This document shows positions 27,401 to 35,205 of a DNA stretch of 64,000 bases, piece after piece. The notes beneath the pieces were generated by a model, which was not told the DNA's origin, did no database searches, and was given only the letters and a program-made list of their open reading frames with translations. Numbering within the stretch: position 1 is the stretch's first letter; every line of letters starts with the position of its first letter. The DNA comes from Pirellulales bacterium. GTDB taxonomy: Bacteria; Planctomycetota; Planctomycetia; Pirellulales; Lacipirellulaceae. The position numbers and the translations under genes are program-made. The stretch lies in NCBI GenBank assembly GCA_019636345.1, contig JAHBXQ010000002.1, positions 62,001 through 126,000 on the forward strand. Reading direction: 5' to 3'.

Positions 27401-28267
27401 TCGTTCGAACCGCCGCGAGCCAGCGCTACGGTGGGCATCAGCGGCACTCCGGCCGGGCCGAATCCGGAATTCACGGTCGACCTCGACATGCCGTTCCGTC
27501 AAGGAAGCTTCGGCATCACGCGGCCGCAGTTCGGTCAACCCAGCGATGACGCGGGCGGTTCGTTCGGCTTCGCGATCTTGAGCGACATCGAAGCCTTCTT
27601 CGTCATCAACGCCGCCCAGGGCGACCGCCGGGCCAATGTGCTCCAGGCGCCCAAAGTGACGCTGTTCAACGGCCAGCAAGGTTTGGTAGTCGACTCGGCG
27701 TTCGTGCCGTTCGTGATCAGCGTGATCCCGGTCGTCGGCGAGTTCGCCGCGGCTCAACAGCCGGTCATCGTCGTGCTGTCCGAAGGGACGATGATGAGCG
27801 TGCAGGCGGTCGTGTCGAATGATCGCAAGTACGTGCGACTGACGCTCGTGCCGTTCTTCAGCTCGATCGGCGAGGTGCGCGAGTTTACCTTCGAGGGGTC
27901 CGAGTCGGTCTCGACCTCGAGCAACACGACCGACGCCAACGACGACGGCGGCAACGAGAACAATCAGCAATCGGAGACCAGAACCCGTAGCGGCACCACG
28001 GTGCAGTTGCCGACGTTCCAGGTGATCTCGGTCAGCACGACTGTCAGCGTCCCCGACGGCGGCACCGTGCTGCTGGGCGGCATCAAGCGACTGCGCGAGG
28101 GCCGCAACGAGTTCGGCATTCCGCTGTTGTCGAAGCTGCCGTACATCGACCGACTGTTCCGCAACGTCGGCATCGGCCGCGAGACCGACAGCCTGATGAT
28201 GATGGTGACGCCGCACATCATCATCCAGGAGGAGGAGGAAGAGCGGCTCGGGATCAACACCCCGTAA
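24422..28267 (+). CDS. Giant secretin (type II/III/IV pilus-type outer-membrane channel)
   Basis: Outer-membrane channel protein of 1281 residues. GTG start at 24422 with GGAG 7 nt upstream, then a signal peptide ending QLAAAQQ. Residues 35-430 hold four diverged helical repeats of the form ARxALxxGDLxxAE. A coiled-coil/helical part follows (480-640), then an STN/N0-type domain (695-785) and a Gly/Met-rich stretch. An N1-type helix-strand region is at 915-955 and the secretin barrel at 950-1277. The barrel has VLQAPKVTLFNGQQG and the signature VPDGGTVLLGGIKR, followed by GIPLLSKLPYIDRLFR. No gspE, gspF, pilB or pseudopilin gene is adjacent, so the partner system is unknown. A strong terminator follows. 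Confidence 0.93.
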   Translation: MKGFIHCVVALVAIVGPQLAAAQQASQPTPQSRDGVDAILAGARAAMQAGDLAAAEKLLGEAERSGVRYPMLNFGDTPAKLRRDLDAMRDQRGKAPATAKPTAGGDVAAQLGGTGNPFRAAAPAVAGPEQSDAKNAAEQSLIAARRALSVGDLAQAQQHHAQAQASGASFDSGFDSPQRVAEAIEQLAQIRELKKSPSSEGAWRQSYARFLLTQADVLASWNDLAAADRTAHEAGQLDPRAKVGGLTPALVLARIDQLRAGKSTPPAAPQQPQGDQGLAEAKEQTRQLLAASRNALRTGNLTEAEQLAAQASALGVPDEQFAPQEDRPAKLAADLTRARMELQTVAPASAELPVRQPSAAPQPSSDRYGTTKLTQFESEEIQPLPALEDEPLAAPLTGDALSMLEAGEAALRAGDRAGALESFQAAYQRRNQLDVLSQQRLQGHLQMLSVGVGGASSPRAAASGGDDLMNAASAGQTVAARQLSAEIGKRQSEAEKIRTKDPTKSLEILREARKMVEDSQLDAGMQQQLLRRVDMSLSETERYIKDHKSELELNATNKAILDDIERERIVKVQVQQRIATQVNECNKLMDEHRYAEAEVIAKRLYDMAPDDLVVQQLWLHSKTVRRLRQQEEYRNQKEDGFVRVMEDIHKTAGEALVDSTSPITYGSSWDDIVKRKGADSGQDRRSEREIEIERKLQTPVLPKYIDAPLSQVVEGLSELAGINIVLDPLGMSQEGVRTDTEVTLNLPQEISLKSALKLILTPLHLTYTIKNEVLQITSDQIAAGDRKVRVYDVADLVIPIPNFVPTNNIGLQGLLNDAYAAMGYGPGGGMMGGGPVAVVAGNRPGQVAGPLKNGVLAQQFGAPGSPGNAMSGSGPGGLGGAASADFDSLIDLITSTVAHDSWMENGTGEGEIQPFPTNLSLVISQTQPVHEQIADLLEQLRRLQDLQVTIEVRFIRLTDSFFERIGVDFDFNIEDGTGLSTNPNRPGAIFTGSSFEPPRASATVGISGTPAGPNPEFTVDLDMPFRQGSFGITRPQFGQPSDDAGGSFGFAILSDIEAFFVINAAQGDRRANVLQAPKVTLFNGQQGLVVDSAFVPFVISVIPVVGEFAAAQQPVIVVLSEGTMMSVQAVVSNDRKYVRLTLVPFFSSIGEVREFTFEGSESVSTSSNTTDANDDGGNENNQQSETRTRSGTTVQLPTFQVISVSTTVSVPDGGTVLLGGIKRLREGRNEFGIPLLSKLPYIDRLFRNVGIGRETDSLMMMVTPHIIIQEEEEERLGINTP

Positions 28268-28300
28268 CGTTCTTCTCCGCGACAAGCTGTGGTAGAATCC

Positions 28301-28346
28301 CCGCTGCGGCGGTTCGACGTCAGTCGGATCGCCGCAGCGGTTTTTT
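28301..28346 (+). terminator. Intrinsic terminator of the secretin gene
   Basis: CCGCTGCGGCG and CGCCGCAGCGG form a perfect 11-bp stem around an 18-nt loop, followed by six T. It starts 34 bases past the secretin stop and separates that transcript from the DUF423 gene. Confidence 0.9.
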
Positions 28347-28381
28347 GTGGGATCGCCGACGAGAGCGAGTTTGGAGAGGAC

Positions 28382-28780
28382 ATGTCGCCGCGAATGATGG
28401 TCGTCGCCGGAGCGCTGCTTGCGGGACTCGGGGTCGGGCTGGGCGCCTTCGGGGCCCACGGCCTGACCAATCTGCTCGGACGATTAGGCCGCGCGGAGAA
28501 CCTTGCGCAACGATCGGATTGGTTTGAGACGAGCGTGAAGTACCACTTGTTTCACGGCTTGGCCGTCGTCGTCATCGGCGCGTTGGGCGTCGCCGATCCG
28601 ACGCGACGGTACGATGCGGCCGCCTGGGCGTTGATCGTCGGAATCGTCCTCTTCAGCGGATCGCTCTATGCGATGACGCTGGGCCCCGACGCGTGGCGGA
28701 AGCTGGGGATGATCACGCCGCTTGGGGGATTGGCGTTTTTGTTCGGGTGGGGACTGATCGCGTGGCGGGCGTGGCGCTAA
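28382..28780 (+). CDS. DUF423 family small membrane protein
   Basis: Integral membrane protein of 132 residues with four predicted transmembrane helices. The DUF423/UPF0382 pattern is clear: an N-terminal GALLAGLGVGLGAFGAHGL, then a KYHLFHGLAVV motif and a C-terminal TPLGGLAFLFGW. The biochemical function of the family is unknown. The ATG at 28382 has a GGAG about 5 nt upstream. It stands alone between the secretin terminator and a convergent sigma-factor gene. Confidence 0.9.
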   Translation: MSPRMMVVAGALLAGLGVGLGAFGAHGLTNLLGRLGRAENLAQRSDWFETSVKYHLFHGLAVVVIGALGVADPTRRYDAAAWALIVGIVLFSGSLYAMTLGPDAWRKLGMITPLGGLAFLFGWGLIAWRAWR

Positions 28781-28803
28781 GCCGCAAGCGGGTCGCTTGC
28801 GGC
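28781..28803. repeat. Stop-linked perfect hairpin between convergent genes
   Basis: GCCGCAAGCG and CGCTTGCGGC form a 10-bp perfect stem with a 3-nt loop, starting on the base after the DUF423 stop codon. It lies 23 bases from the sigma-factor stop, so it could end both transcripts. There is no U-run. Confidence 0.6.
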
Positions 28804-28825
28804 CTAGCGCGCACGGATCCGGTTC

Positions 28826-29419
28826 TCAGACCGCCTGCAGGCACTCGAGCTCCTTCGCCAGTCGCTTGCGGGCGACGTGGAGTCGGCGCTTGATCGTGCC
28901 CACCGGGGCGGCGAACGCATCGCTCATCTCGATCAACGATTGGCCGTCGAGGTAAAACGCCACGAGCGTGCTGCGGTCGAGGTTCGCCAACCGATCGAGT
29001 CCCTCGTGGAGCTGATCGATCCGCTCGCGCGACAACAGCGAGGCGAGCGGCGCTTCCCACTCGCCGTCGACCGACTCGAGCGTCTGCGGTTCGACCGCCA
29101 CCGACGGCGGTCGCCGGGTGCAGCGGTTGATCGACTGTCTCACGGCGATCGAGCGCAACCATCCGGGGAATGCGGCCGGCTCCTCGAGCTGCTCCAGCTT
29201 CTGGAACGCCTTGATGAAGACCTCCTGAGAGGCTTCCTGCACCTCGGCGTAGTCGCGCAGCCGCTGCCAGCAGACGCCGTGGACCATCCGCTCGAACCGG
29301 TCGACGAGCGCGCCGAAGGCGTCGCTGTCGCCGGCCTGGGCGGCGGTCACCAAGTCCGCGGTCGGGGTTTCGTTCCAATCGAGATCGAGCGCTTGGTATT
29401 CGGGGGCTTCGCAGGCCAT
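28826..29419 (-). CDS. ECF-type RNA polymerase sigma factor
   Basis: Sigma-70-family factor of 197 residues with regions 2 and 4 only. Region 2 (about 20-95) contains FERMVHGVCWQRLRDYAEVQEASQEVFIKAFQ, split here as the 2.1-2.2 core and the 2.4 helix. Region 4 (about 130-190) has the helix-turn-helix SLIEMSDAFAAPVGTIKRRL. No anti-sigma factor gene is recognisable beside it, so control may be transcriptional or by a distant partner. Some 880 bp upstream hold at most one small gene. Confidence 0.9.
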   Translation of the reverse strand: MACEAPEYQALDLDWNETPTADLVTAAQAGDSDAFGALVDRFERMVHGVCWQRLRDYAEVQEASQEVFIKAFQKLEQLEEPAAFPGWLRSIAVRQSINRCTRRPPSVAVEPQTLESVDGEWEAPLASLLSRERIDQLHEGLDRLANLDRSTLVAFYLDGQSLIEMSDAFAAPVGTIKRRLHVARKRLAKELECLQAV

Positions 29420-29598
29420 GGTTCTCTCGGGCGCTGGTCCCTGCGCGCGACCGAATGCGGCGGGCGCGAGGGAAAATGGAGACAGCTAAACGCGAAGGCT
29501 GGAGAAGCGAAGCGCGTGTCGATCGCGCGCCGCTCGTCCTGGTTTGCGTCAGGCGTTCGTCGAAGCTTGGCGAGAAACTCGCGGTGCAAGCTCGGCGA

Positions 29599-29874
29599 TT
29601 AGCCGATGACGCAGCGACGCATCTGATTGCGTCGCCCGGGACGATGCTGCGACTGCTCGCAACACGTCCCGCCGGTAACGTGCGTCGTTACCGGAACCAG
29701 AACGCCGCTCATGCCGAGGGATTTCAAACCCAGGGCATGCATGGCGGCTCGCCGTAGCGCATAGAGGGGCGCTTGCCAGGCGAATTGGTCGCCGTTCGTC
29801 CGCACAATCAGCTTGGCGCTCGAGCGAGCGTTGTTCTTGCCAAACTTGCTGATGATCGTGCTAATCGAACGCAT
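29599..29874 (-). CDS. Possible small protein, no recognised family
   Basis: A 91-codon frame starting at an ATG with GAGG 6 nt upstream. Third codon positions are mostly G or C, as in true genes here. The N-terminal half (MRSISTIISKFGKNNARSS, then KLIVRTNGDQFAWQAP) looks like a folded basic protein; the C-terminal part is Cys/His/Arg-rich and less convincing. The frame also contains a perfect 9-bp hairpin at 29672-29694, which argues for caution. It lies 180 bp upstream of the ECF sigma gene and on the same strand. Confidence 0.35.
   Translation of the reverse strand: MRSISTIISKFGKNNARSSAKLIVRTNGDQFAWQAPLYALRRAAMHALGLKSLGMSGVLVPVTTHVTGGTCCEQSQHRPGRRNQMRRCVIG
29672..29694. repeat. Perfect hairpin upstream of the sigma-factor gene
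   Basis: CCGGTAACG and CGTTACCGG pair perfectly around TGCGT. It could be an operator-like palindrome or an RNA hairpin. It falls inside the doubtful small gene at 29599-29874. Confidence 0.45.
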
Positions 29875-30302
29875 GATGACCCTCGCCATGGCGCCCAAGG
29901 CGCGGCTGAGAGAACGGAAAACGGCGGCAGCGGTCTGCCGCTCGGCGCGGTTCGCGGGCAGTCGCCCGCCAAGTCGCTTCCTGAAGTCTCGCGTGCCGGG
30001 GCGGTCGAGTCAAGAAAATCCTGACCGGTCGCCAGCCGCGGACCGCAGATATCGCACAGAGAGAATGATCGGCCCAGAGGTTCGGGGAGGGGGATCGGAA
30101 ATCCCGAAGATTTTTTCAGCCGGCGCCGGATCCTTGCCGAATCGCGCCGCAACATACTCTCGCGAAACAGGTTACGACCTGCAAGTGCGCGGCTGGCGCA
30201 GGCGCCTTCAACGCCCCCAGCCAAGCGACGTGCCTGGGCTGGGGGCGTGAGCTTCGCGGCAATCCCGGCCGTCACGCCTGAAATCAGCGAGAAACGGCTC
30301 GG
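29875..30302. other. Intergenic region between small ORF and sppA
   Basis: 428 bp with no supported gene on either strand. It contains the hairpin at 30211-30248 that may close the sppA transcript. Otherwise nothing recognisable. Confidence 0.4.
30211..30248 (-). terminator. Hairpin downstream of sppA
   Basis: ACGCCCCCAGCC and GGCTGGGGGCGT make a perfect 12-bp stem with a 14-nt loop, starting 54 bases past the sppA stop. There is no T-run after it on the minus strand, so it may stabilise the 3' end instead of ending transcription. Confidence 0.4.
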
Positions 30303-32171
30303 TTAGTGAATTTCAAACCAAAACGGCAAGATCGCCGCGACAGGTTCGCGGAAGACTTGCCGCAACTGGAGCGATTCGACCAACGGGCGCGACAGTTCCG
30401 GGGCCAGGCTTTGCACCGCCGCCAGCATCGCTTGCAGCGAGGCCTCGCGCTGTTGGTCCATGTCGGCCCCCAGCAGCGACTCCAGCGGGTTGGTCGGCTT
30501 GGGGAGCACGACCGCGGGGACTTTCTGGTTGGGGTCGAGCCCGCCCAGTCGCTTCGCCGCGGCGATGGCGTCCTTGAGCGTCCCCAACTCGTCGACCAGC
30601 CCGTGCTGCTTCGCTACGCGTCCGGTGTAGACGCGGCCCTCGGCGAGCGACTTGAGCTGGGCGACGTCCATCTTGCGGCCCGCGGCCGCCTTGGTGGTGA
30701 ACTGGTCGTAAATGTCCTCCATCATCGCTTGCAGGGCTTCGCGCTCGCTGTCGGAGAACTTCTGAGTGGTCGAGAAGATGCCGCTGTTCTTGCCGCGGGC
30801 AATCGTCTCGGTCGTCATGCCGATTTTGTCATACAGCCCTCCCAGGCAGAGCTTGCCGCCGACGACCCCGATCGAGCCGGTCACGGTGCCCGGCTCGGCG
30901 AAGATGCGGTCGGCGCCCATCGAGATGTAATACCCGCCGCTGGCGGCGACGTCGCCCATGCTGGCGACGACCGGCTTGTCGATGGTCTGAATCTTGCGCC
31001 AAATGAGGTCGCTGGCCAAAGCCGAGCCGCCGGGGCTGTCGACCCGCAGGACGATCGCTTTGACTTTGTCGTCCTTGGCCGCCTCGTCGAGGGCTTCGAC
31101 GATCGTGGTCGAGCCCATCGCCGACCCGCCGAGGCCCTGCTCGCTCTTGCCGGTGGTGATGGCGCCGACGGCGTAGACGATCGCCAGCTTCGGGCCGCCG
31201 TCTCGATCGGCGGACGCGGCGCCGCCGAGGATCGTCTGAAACAGCTTCATCATGCCCATCGGGCCGGAGAAGTCGGCGTCGACCCTGGTCTTGGCGTAGT
31301 TGAGGACGTAGACGAGCTTCTCGGCGTCGTACTCCTTGACGAGCTCGCCGCGGAACTCGTCGGGGTAGGCGATTCGATCGACCAGTCCCAGCTCCTTCGC
31401 TTGTTTGGCGGTCAGCAGCGAGCGGTCGATCGCGTCGCGGACGACGTCGATCTTCACGTGCCGATCGGCGGCGATCTGGGTGATCGTCTGATCGTGCAGG
31501 TCGTCGATCAGGGCGGTCAAGTTCTCGCGCACCGCGTCGCTGAACTTGGTCTGCGTGTAGGGCTCGGCGGCGCCCTTGGCTTCGCCCATGTGGATGAAGT
31601 CGGCCTCCACGCCGATCTTGGCGAGCATGTCCTTGTAGAACCCGAATTCGCCGTGGATCGCCGGCATCAGCACGATGCCCGACTCGGGAAGGACGATCTC
31701 GTCGCACGCCGCGGCGACGACGAATTGCGAACCGGAGATCGATTCAAGCTGCGCGTAGACCTTCTTCCCCGCGGCCTGGGTCCGCTTGATCGCGTCGCGA
31801 AGTTCGTTGGCCTTGCCGCGGCCGATCCCGGCGTCGATCGCCAGGATCACGCCGGCGATCTCCTTGTCCTCGGCGGCTTGATCGAGCCGAGCGATCATCT
31901 TGCGCAGATCGACCCCTAGATCGCCGAACAACGACATTTCGCCGGACGACTCGGGGAGCGAGCCGGTGATTGCGATGTGGGCGAGGCGGACCTTCTTCGG
32001 CTCCGCCGGTTTCTCCGCGGCCGGCTTGACGGTCGCGGCTTTATCGGCTGGTTTGCTAGCAGTCGCCGCATCCTGGGCAAAAACGGCTCGCGGAGCGGCG
32101 AACAACGCCGCCGCGCAGGCAGCGGCGATCAGCAATTTCGATCCCAAGGATCGCTCGAAGTTGCGTGTCAT
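30303..32171 (-). CDS. sppA: Signal peptide peptidase SppA, 67K type
   Basis: Serine/lysine-dyad protease of family S49 that degrades cleaved signal peptides in the envelope. It has 622 residues, close to the E. coli double-domain enzyme. A signal peptide (1-32) is followed by an Ala/Lys/Pro-rich linker. The first S49 repeat carries the general-base lysine (K199 in GEAKGAAEP) and the second carries the nucleophile (S411 in DVAASGGYYISMGADRI). These positions match E. coli K209 and S409. The VDSPGGSALAS motif is also clear. Its promoter should lie in the 326-bp divergent gap. Confidence 0.94.
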   Translation of the reverse strand: MTRNFERSLGSKLLIAAACAAALFAAPRAVFAQDAATASKPADKAATVKPAAEKPAEPKKVRLAHIAITGSLPESSGEMSLFGDLGVDLRKMIARLDQAAEDKEIAGVILAIDAGIGRGKANELRDAIKRTQAAGKKVYAQLESISGSQFVVAAACDEIVLPESGIVLMPAIHGEFGFYKDMLAKIGVEADFIHMGEAKGAAEPYTQTKFSDAVRENLTALIDDLHDQTITQIAADRHVKIDVVRDAIDRSLLTAKQAKELGLVDRIAYPDEFRGELVKEYDAEKLVYVLNYAKTRVDADFSGPMGMMKLFQTILGGAASADRDGGPKLAIVYAVGAITTGKSEQGLGGSAMGSTTIVEALDEAAKDDKVKAIVLRVDSPGGSALASDLIWRKIQTIDKPVVASMGDVAASGGYYISMGADRIFAEPGTVTGSIGVVGGKLCLGGLYDKIGMTTETIARGKNSGIFSTTQKFSDSEREALQAMMEDIYDQFTTKAAAGRKMDVAQLKSLAEGRVYTGRVAKQHGLVDELGTLKDAIAAAKRLGGLDPNQKVPAVVLPKPTNPLESLLGADMDQQREASLQAMLAAVQSLAPELSRPLVESLQLRQVFREPVAAILPFWFEIH

Positions 32172-32497
32172 GGAAAGGTTCCCCCTCGTAAGAGTGCTGA
32201 CGGCGTCGCAGCGTAGCGTTCGGAACTGCGGTTCTGCCGAGAAAAGGCGGGTTGGCCCCCGAAGATTATACCACCGTCACGATGGCGCCGCGGGTAGTTC
32301 GCGTCGGGCCTGCGGATCTTGGCCCGGCCGGCCGCCGGGAGGTCGGTTTGCGCGCCCTGTGCGTCCCGCGACGGCGGGGCCGATCGATCTAGGCGGAGTC
32401 GATGTGCTTTGCTACGGTTCGCCGCCCAAGAGGTTCGCGCCGGCTCAACCGCTGCGCGAAGATCGTCCTCGTTCCTCGGAATTGCGTGCAAACAAAC
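32172..32497. other. Divergent intergenic region sppA / hypothetical lipoprotein-region gene
   Basis: 326 bp between divergent starts. It must hold promoters in both directions, but I see no near-consensus pair, riboswitch or small gene. Confidence 0.4.
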
Positions 32498-33754
32498 ATG
32501 GCTCGCTCAAACTCCTGCCGACGTCGCCCTGGTTCGCGTTCGATCGCCGCTTTCCTCGCGATGGCCGTTGCGGGGACGTGTCTGGCCGAGGCCCAGGCCG
32601 GTCCGCCGTTGTGGAAGCAGCTCATGCCGCGCAAACGGGTCGAGGCCGACCCCCAAGCGGATTACGCGCTCAAGGAGACCGACGGCCCGTGGCTGGTTCT
32701 CGCCGCGGCGTTCACCGGCGACACCGGCGAACAGCAGGCCCGCGATTTGGTTCTGGAACTGCGCGGGCGATACAACCTGCCGGCGTACTACTACGGCATG
32801 ACGTTCGACCTCGACGGCGAGGACGCCGGGCGCGGGATCAACCAATACGGCGGCCGGGTGAAACGTCGACTGCAGCGCGGCGAGGAAGTGGTGCAACACG
32901 CGGTGCTCGTGGGCGAATTCCCGGCGATCGACGACGCCGACGCCCAGGAATTGCTCGATCAGGTCAAGACGATGCAGCCGAAGACCCTGGCGGTCGACGC
33001 GACGGAGACGGCGCAGACCCTGGCAGGGGTCCGCGACTTCTACACCCGGGCCAAGCGGCAACTGGGCAAGCATGCTCCTGCGGGGCCGATGTCCCATGCG
33101 TTCATGACTCGCAACCCGCTGCTGCCGCGGGAGTACTTTGTCCCGAGTTCCATCGACCCCGAAGTCGCCAAGTGGAACCGCGAGGTCAAGCACTCGCTCA
33201 TGGAGTGCCCCGGCAAGTACTCGATCCGCGTGGCGACGTTCCGCGGACGGACGGCGCTCGACGGGGCCAAGGGCGCCCCGCAACTGACCGCCGGCACGCG
33301 GCAGGCGACCGACAAGGACCCGCTCGTGCAGGCCGCCTCCCGGGCGAACAGGCTCGTGCTCGCGCTGCGGGAGAAGGGCTGGGAGGCGTACGTCATGCAC
33401 GACCGCCACGAGAGCTACGTGACGATCGGATCGTTCAACGACGGTCAACGTACGGAAACGGGGCAGATTGTGCTCAACGACCAGACGGCCCAGCGAATCA
33501 TGGCGACCTTCAGCGCGACGACGCCGAACCTCGCGTCGGTCGAGCCGGTGAAGCCGAAGAACGAGCAGGAAGCGATCAAGGTCATGCGGCTGACGCAGTT
33601 GAGCAAGCAGCAGTTCAGTTCGAGGTTCACCAGCCACGGCAAACCGGCCGACGGGTTCAACCCCAAGTCGTTCGGCGACATTCCGTTCGACATCATCCCC
33701 CAGGCGATCGAGGTGCCGCACGACAGCGTCAGCGCCCGGATCGCGCGGAATTGA
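32498..33754 (+). CDS. Exported protein of unknown function
   Basis: 418 residues with a Sec signal peptide (SIAAFLAMAVAGTCLAEAQA). No family is recognised with confidence. The mature part opens with PLWKQLMPRKRVEADPQADY. It then has two alpha/beta stretches, about 65-160 (LVLAAAFTGDTGEQQARDLV, then RYNLPAYYYG) and 240-335 (YSIRVATFRGRTAL... VLALREKGWEAYVMHDRHE SYVTIGSF in pieces). These resemble the strand-helix-helix-strand pattern of SPOR-like, peptidoglycan-binding domains; this is inference. It begins the plus-strand run that contains BamD- and LptE-like lipoproteins, 83 bp upstream, so a cell-envelope role is plausible. Confidence 0.75.
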   Translation: MARSNSCRRRPGSRSIAAFLAMAVAGTCLAEAQAGPPLWKQLMPRKRVEADPQADYALKETDGPWLVLAAAFTGDTGEQQARDLVLELRGRYNLPAYYYGMTFDLDGEDAGRGINQYGGRVKRRLQRGEEVVQHAVLVGEFPAIDDADAQELLDQVKTMQPKTLAVDATETAQTLAGVRDFYTRAKRQLGKHAPAGPMSHAFMTRNPLLPREYFVPSSIDPEVAKWNREVKHSLMECPGKYSIRVATFRGRTALDGAKGAPQLTAGTRQATDKDPLVQAASRANRLVLALREKGWEAYVMHDRHESYVTIGSFNDGQRTETGQIVLNDQTAQRIMATFSATTPNLASVEPVKPKNEQEAIKVMRLTQLSKQQFSSRFTSHGKPADGFNPKSFGDIPFDIIPQAIEVPHDSVSARIARN

Positions 33755-33837
33755 CGTTCGCGGGGTCGCGGCTCAAAAGGCATCGTCCGTGAGGTTCGCC
33801 GCTGCCGGCTCACGACTTCAGACTCAAGATTCTCCTC

Positions 33838-35205
33838 ATGCCAAACACTCGCCTGATCCTCGTCCTGTGCGCCTTGGCCGGAACCGCGGCCGCGGGCTGC
33901 GCGAGCATGGGGTTGCCGAGTCCGTCGATGCCCTCGTTCTCGGCCGACGCCAATCAGGTCGGCACGAAGGCGTGGTGGAAGAAGCACAAGAAGAAGGCGA
34001 CCTTCGTCCCCGGATCTGGCTATCAAGTGGCCGGGACGGACGGGTACTTCGACGGCGACGGCCGCCCGATCAACTCGCGCGTCGCGCGTCGAATCGACCA
34101 GGAGAAGGAGAACACGAGCCTGCTCGGGGACGTCAAATTCCAGGAAACGGTCGCCGGGGTGAAGGAGAAGATCGGCTTGGGGCCGAACGAGCAACTCGCC
34201 CAAGCGGCATACGCCCGGGGCGAGGCGCTGTTCCGCGAGAAGAAATACAACGACGCGGCGAAGGAGTTCAACGAAGCGATCTCCCGAGCGCCGGACACGG
34301 CGCTGGAGCAGGACGCGATGTTCCAGCGGGCGGAGTGCTACTTCTTCGCGACGAAGTATCCCAAGGCGGTCAACGCCTACGAAGAACTGATCAAGAAGTA
34401 CCCCAATTCGCCGCATCTCGACAAAACGATCACGCGGCAGTTCTCGATCGCTCGGTACTGGGACGAATACGACAAGTTCGATCACGATTGGCCGCTGACG
34501 CCGAACATGATCGACAACAAGCGGCCGTTGTTCGACACCGTCGGCCGGGCGGTGAAGACGTACGAGAACATACGCCTGAACGATCCGACGGGGCCGTTGG
34601 CCGACGACGCGGTGATGGCCATGGCGAACAACTATTTCTTGCGCGGCCGGTACAACGACGCCGACTACCACTACGACCTGCTGCGGAAAGAGTATCCGCG
34701 GAGCACCCACCAGTTCGAGGCTCATCTGCTGGGACTGCAGTGCAAATTGCGTCGCTACCAGGGGCCTGACTACGACTCGGCGCCGCTGGACGAGGCGAAG
34801 ACGCTGGTCGCACAGTTGCGGTCGCAGTTCAACAACAAACTGAACGACGACCAGCGCACCCGGCTGGCCGAGGTGCAATCGCAGCTCACCAAGCAACTCG
34901 CCTTGCGCGAATACGGAATGGCCGAATACTACGACAACATCAAACACTACGGCCCGGCGAAGCGGTACTACCTGGACGTGCTGAACAAGTACCCCGAGTC
35001 GGAATTGGCCGGCAAGGCGAAGGATCGTTTGCTGGCCCTGGGCGAACAGCCCGACAAGCCGACGCCTCCGCTCGAGGCGATCGTGAACCTGTTCCCCGAG
35101 AACGACGAGATGCGGAAGCTGAACAACATCCCGATGATCGACGAAGGGGTCCAGCAGATCGCCTCGCCGCCGCAGGAGGGGAGCAATGGGACGATTCGGC
35201 GGTGA
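33838..35205 (+). CDS. BamD-like tetratricopeptide outer-membrane lipoprotein
   Basis: 455-residue lipoprotein with signal peptide and lipobox TAAAGC (Cys at about 21). TPR-like helices run from about 120 to 400, including ARGEALFREKKYNDAAKEFN, AECYFFATKYPKAVNAYEEL and a late RYYLDVLNKYPESELAGKAK. This pattern is that of BamD/YfiO, which docks with BamA's POTRA domains. Unlike E. coli BamD (245 residues), it has an N-terminal linker and a long mid region. It overlaps the LptE-like gene by 20 bases, so the two are translationally linked. A BamD role is inferred from fold, lipobox and neighbours. Confidence 0.8.
   Translation: MPNTRLILVLCALAGTAAAGCASMGLPSPSMPSFSADANQVGTKAWWKKHKKKATFVPGSGYQVAGTDGYFDGDGRPINSRVARRIDQEKENTSLLGDVKFQETVAGVKEKIGLGPNEQLAQAAYARGEALFREKKYNDAAKEFNEAISRAPDTALEQDAMFQRAECYFFATKYPKAVNAYEELIKKYPNSPHLDKTITRQFSIARYWDEYDKFDHDWPLTPNMIDNKRPLFDTVGRAVKTYENIRLNDPTGPLADDAVMAMANNYFLRGRYNDADYHYDLLRKEYPRSTHQFEAHLLGLQCKLRRYQGPDYDSAPLDEAKTLVAQLRSQFNNKLNDDQRTRLAEVQSQLTKQLALREYGMAEYYDNIKHYGPAKRYYLDVLNKYPESELAGKAKDRLLALGEQPDKPTPPLEAIVNLFPENDEMRKLNNIPMIDEGVQQIASPPQEGSNGTIRR

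Noticed and set aside
29813-30250. Plus-strand open frame between the small protein and sppA
   Set aside because: Arg/Ser-rich translation, no ribosome site, overlaps hairpins.
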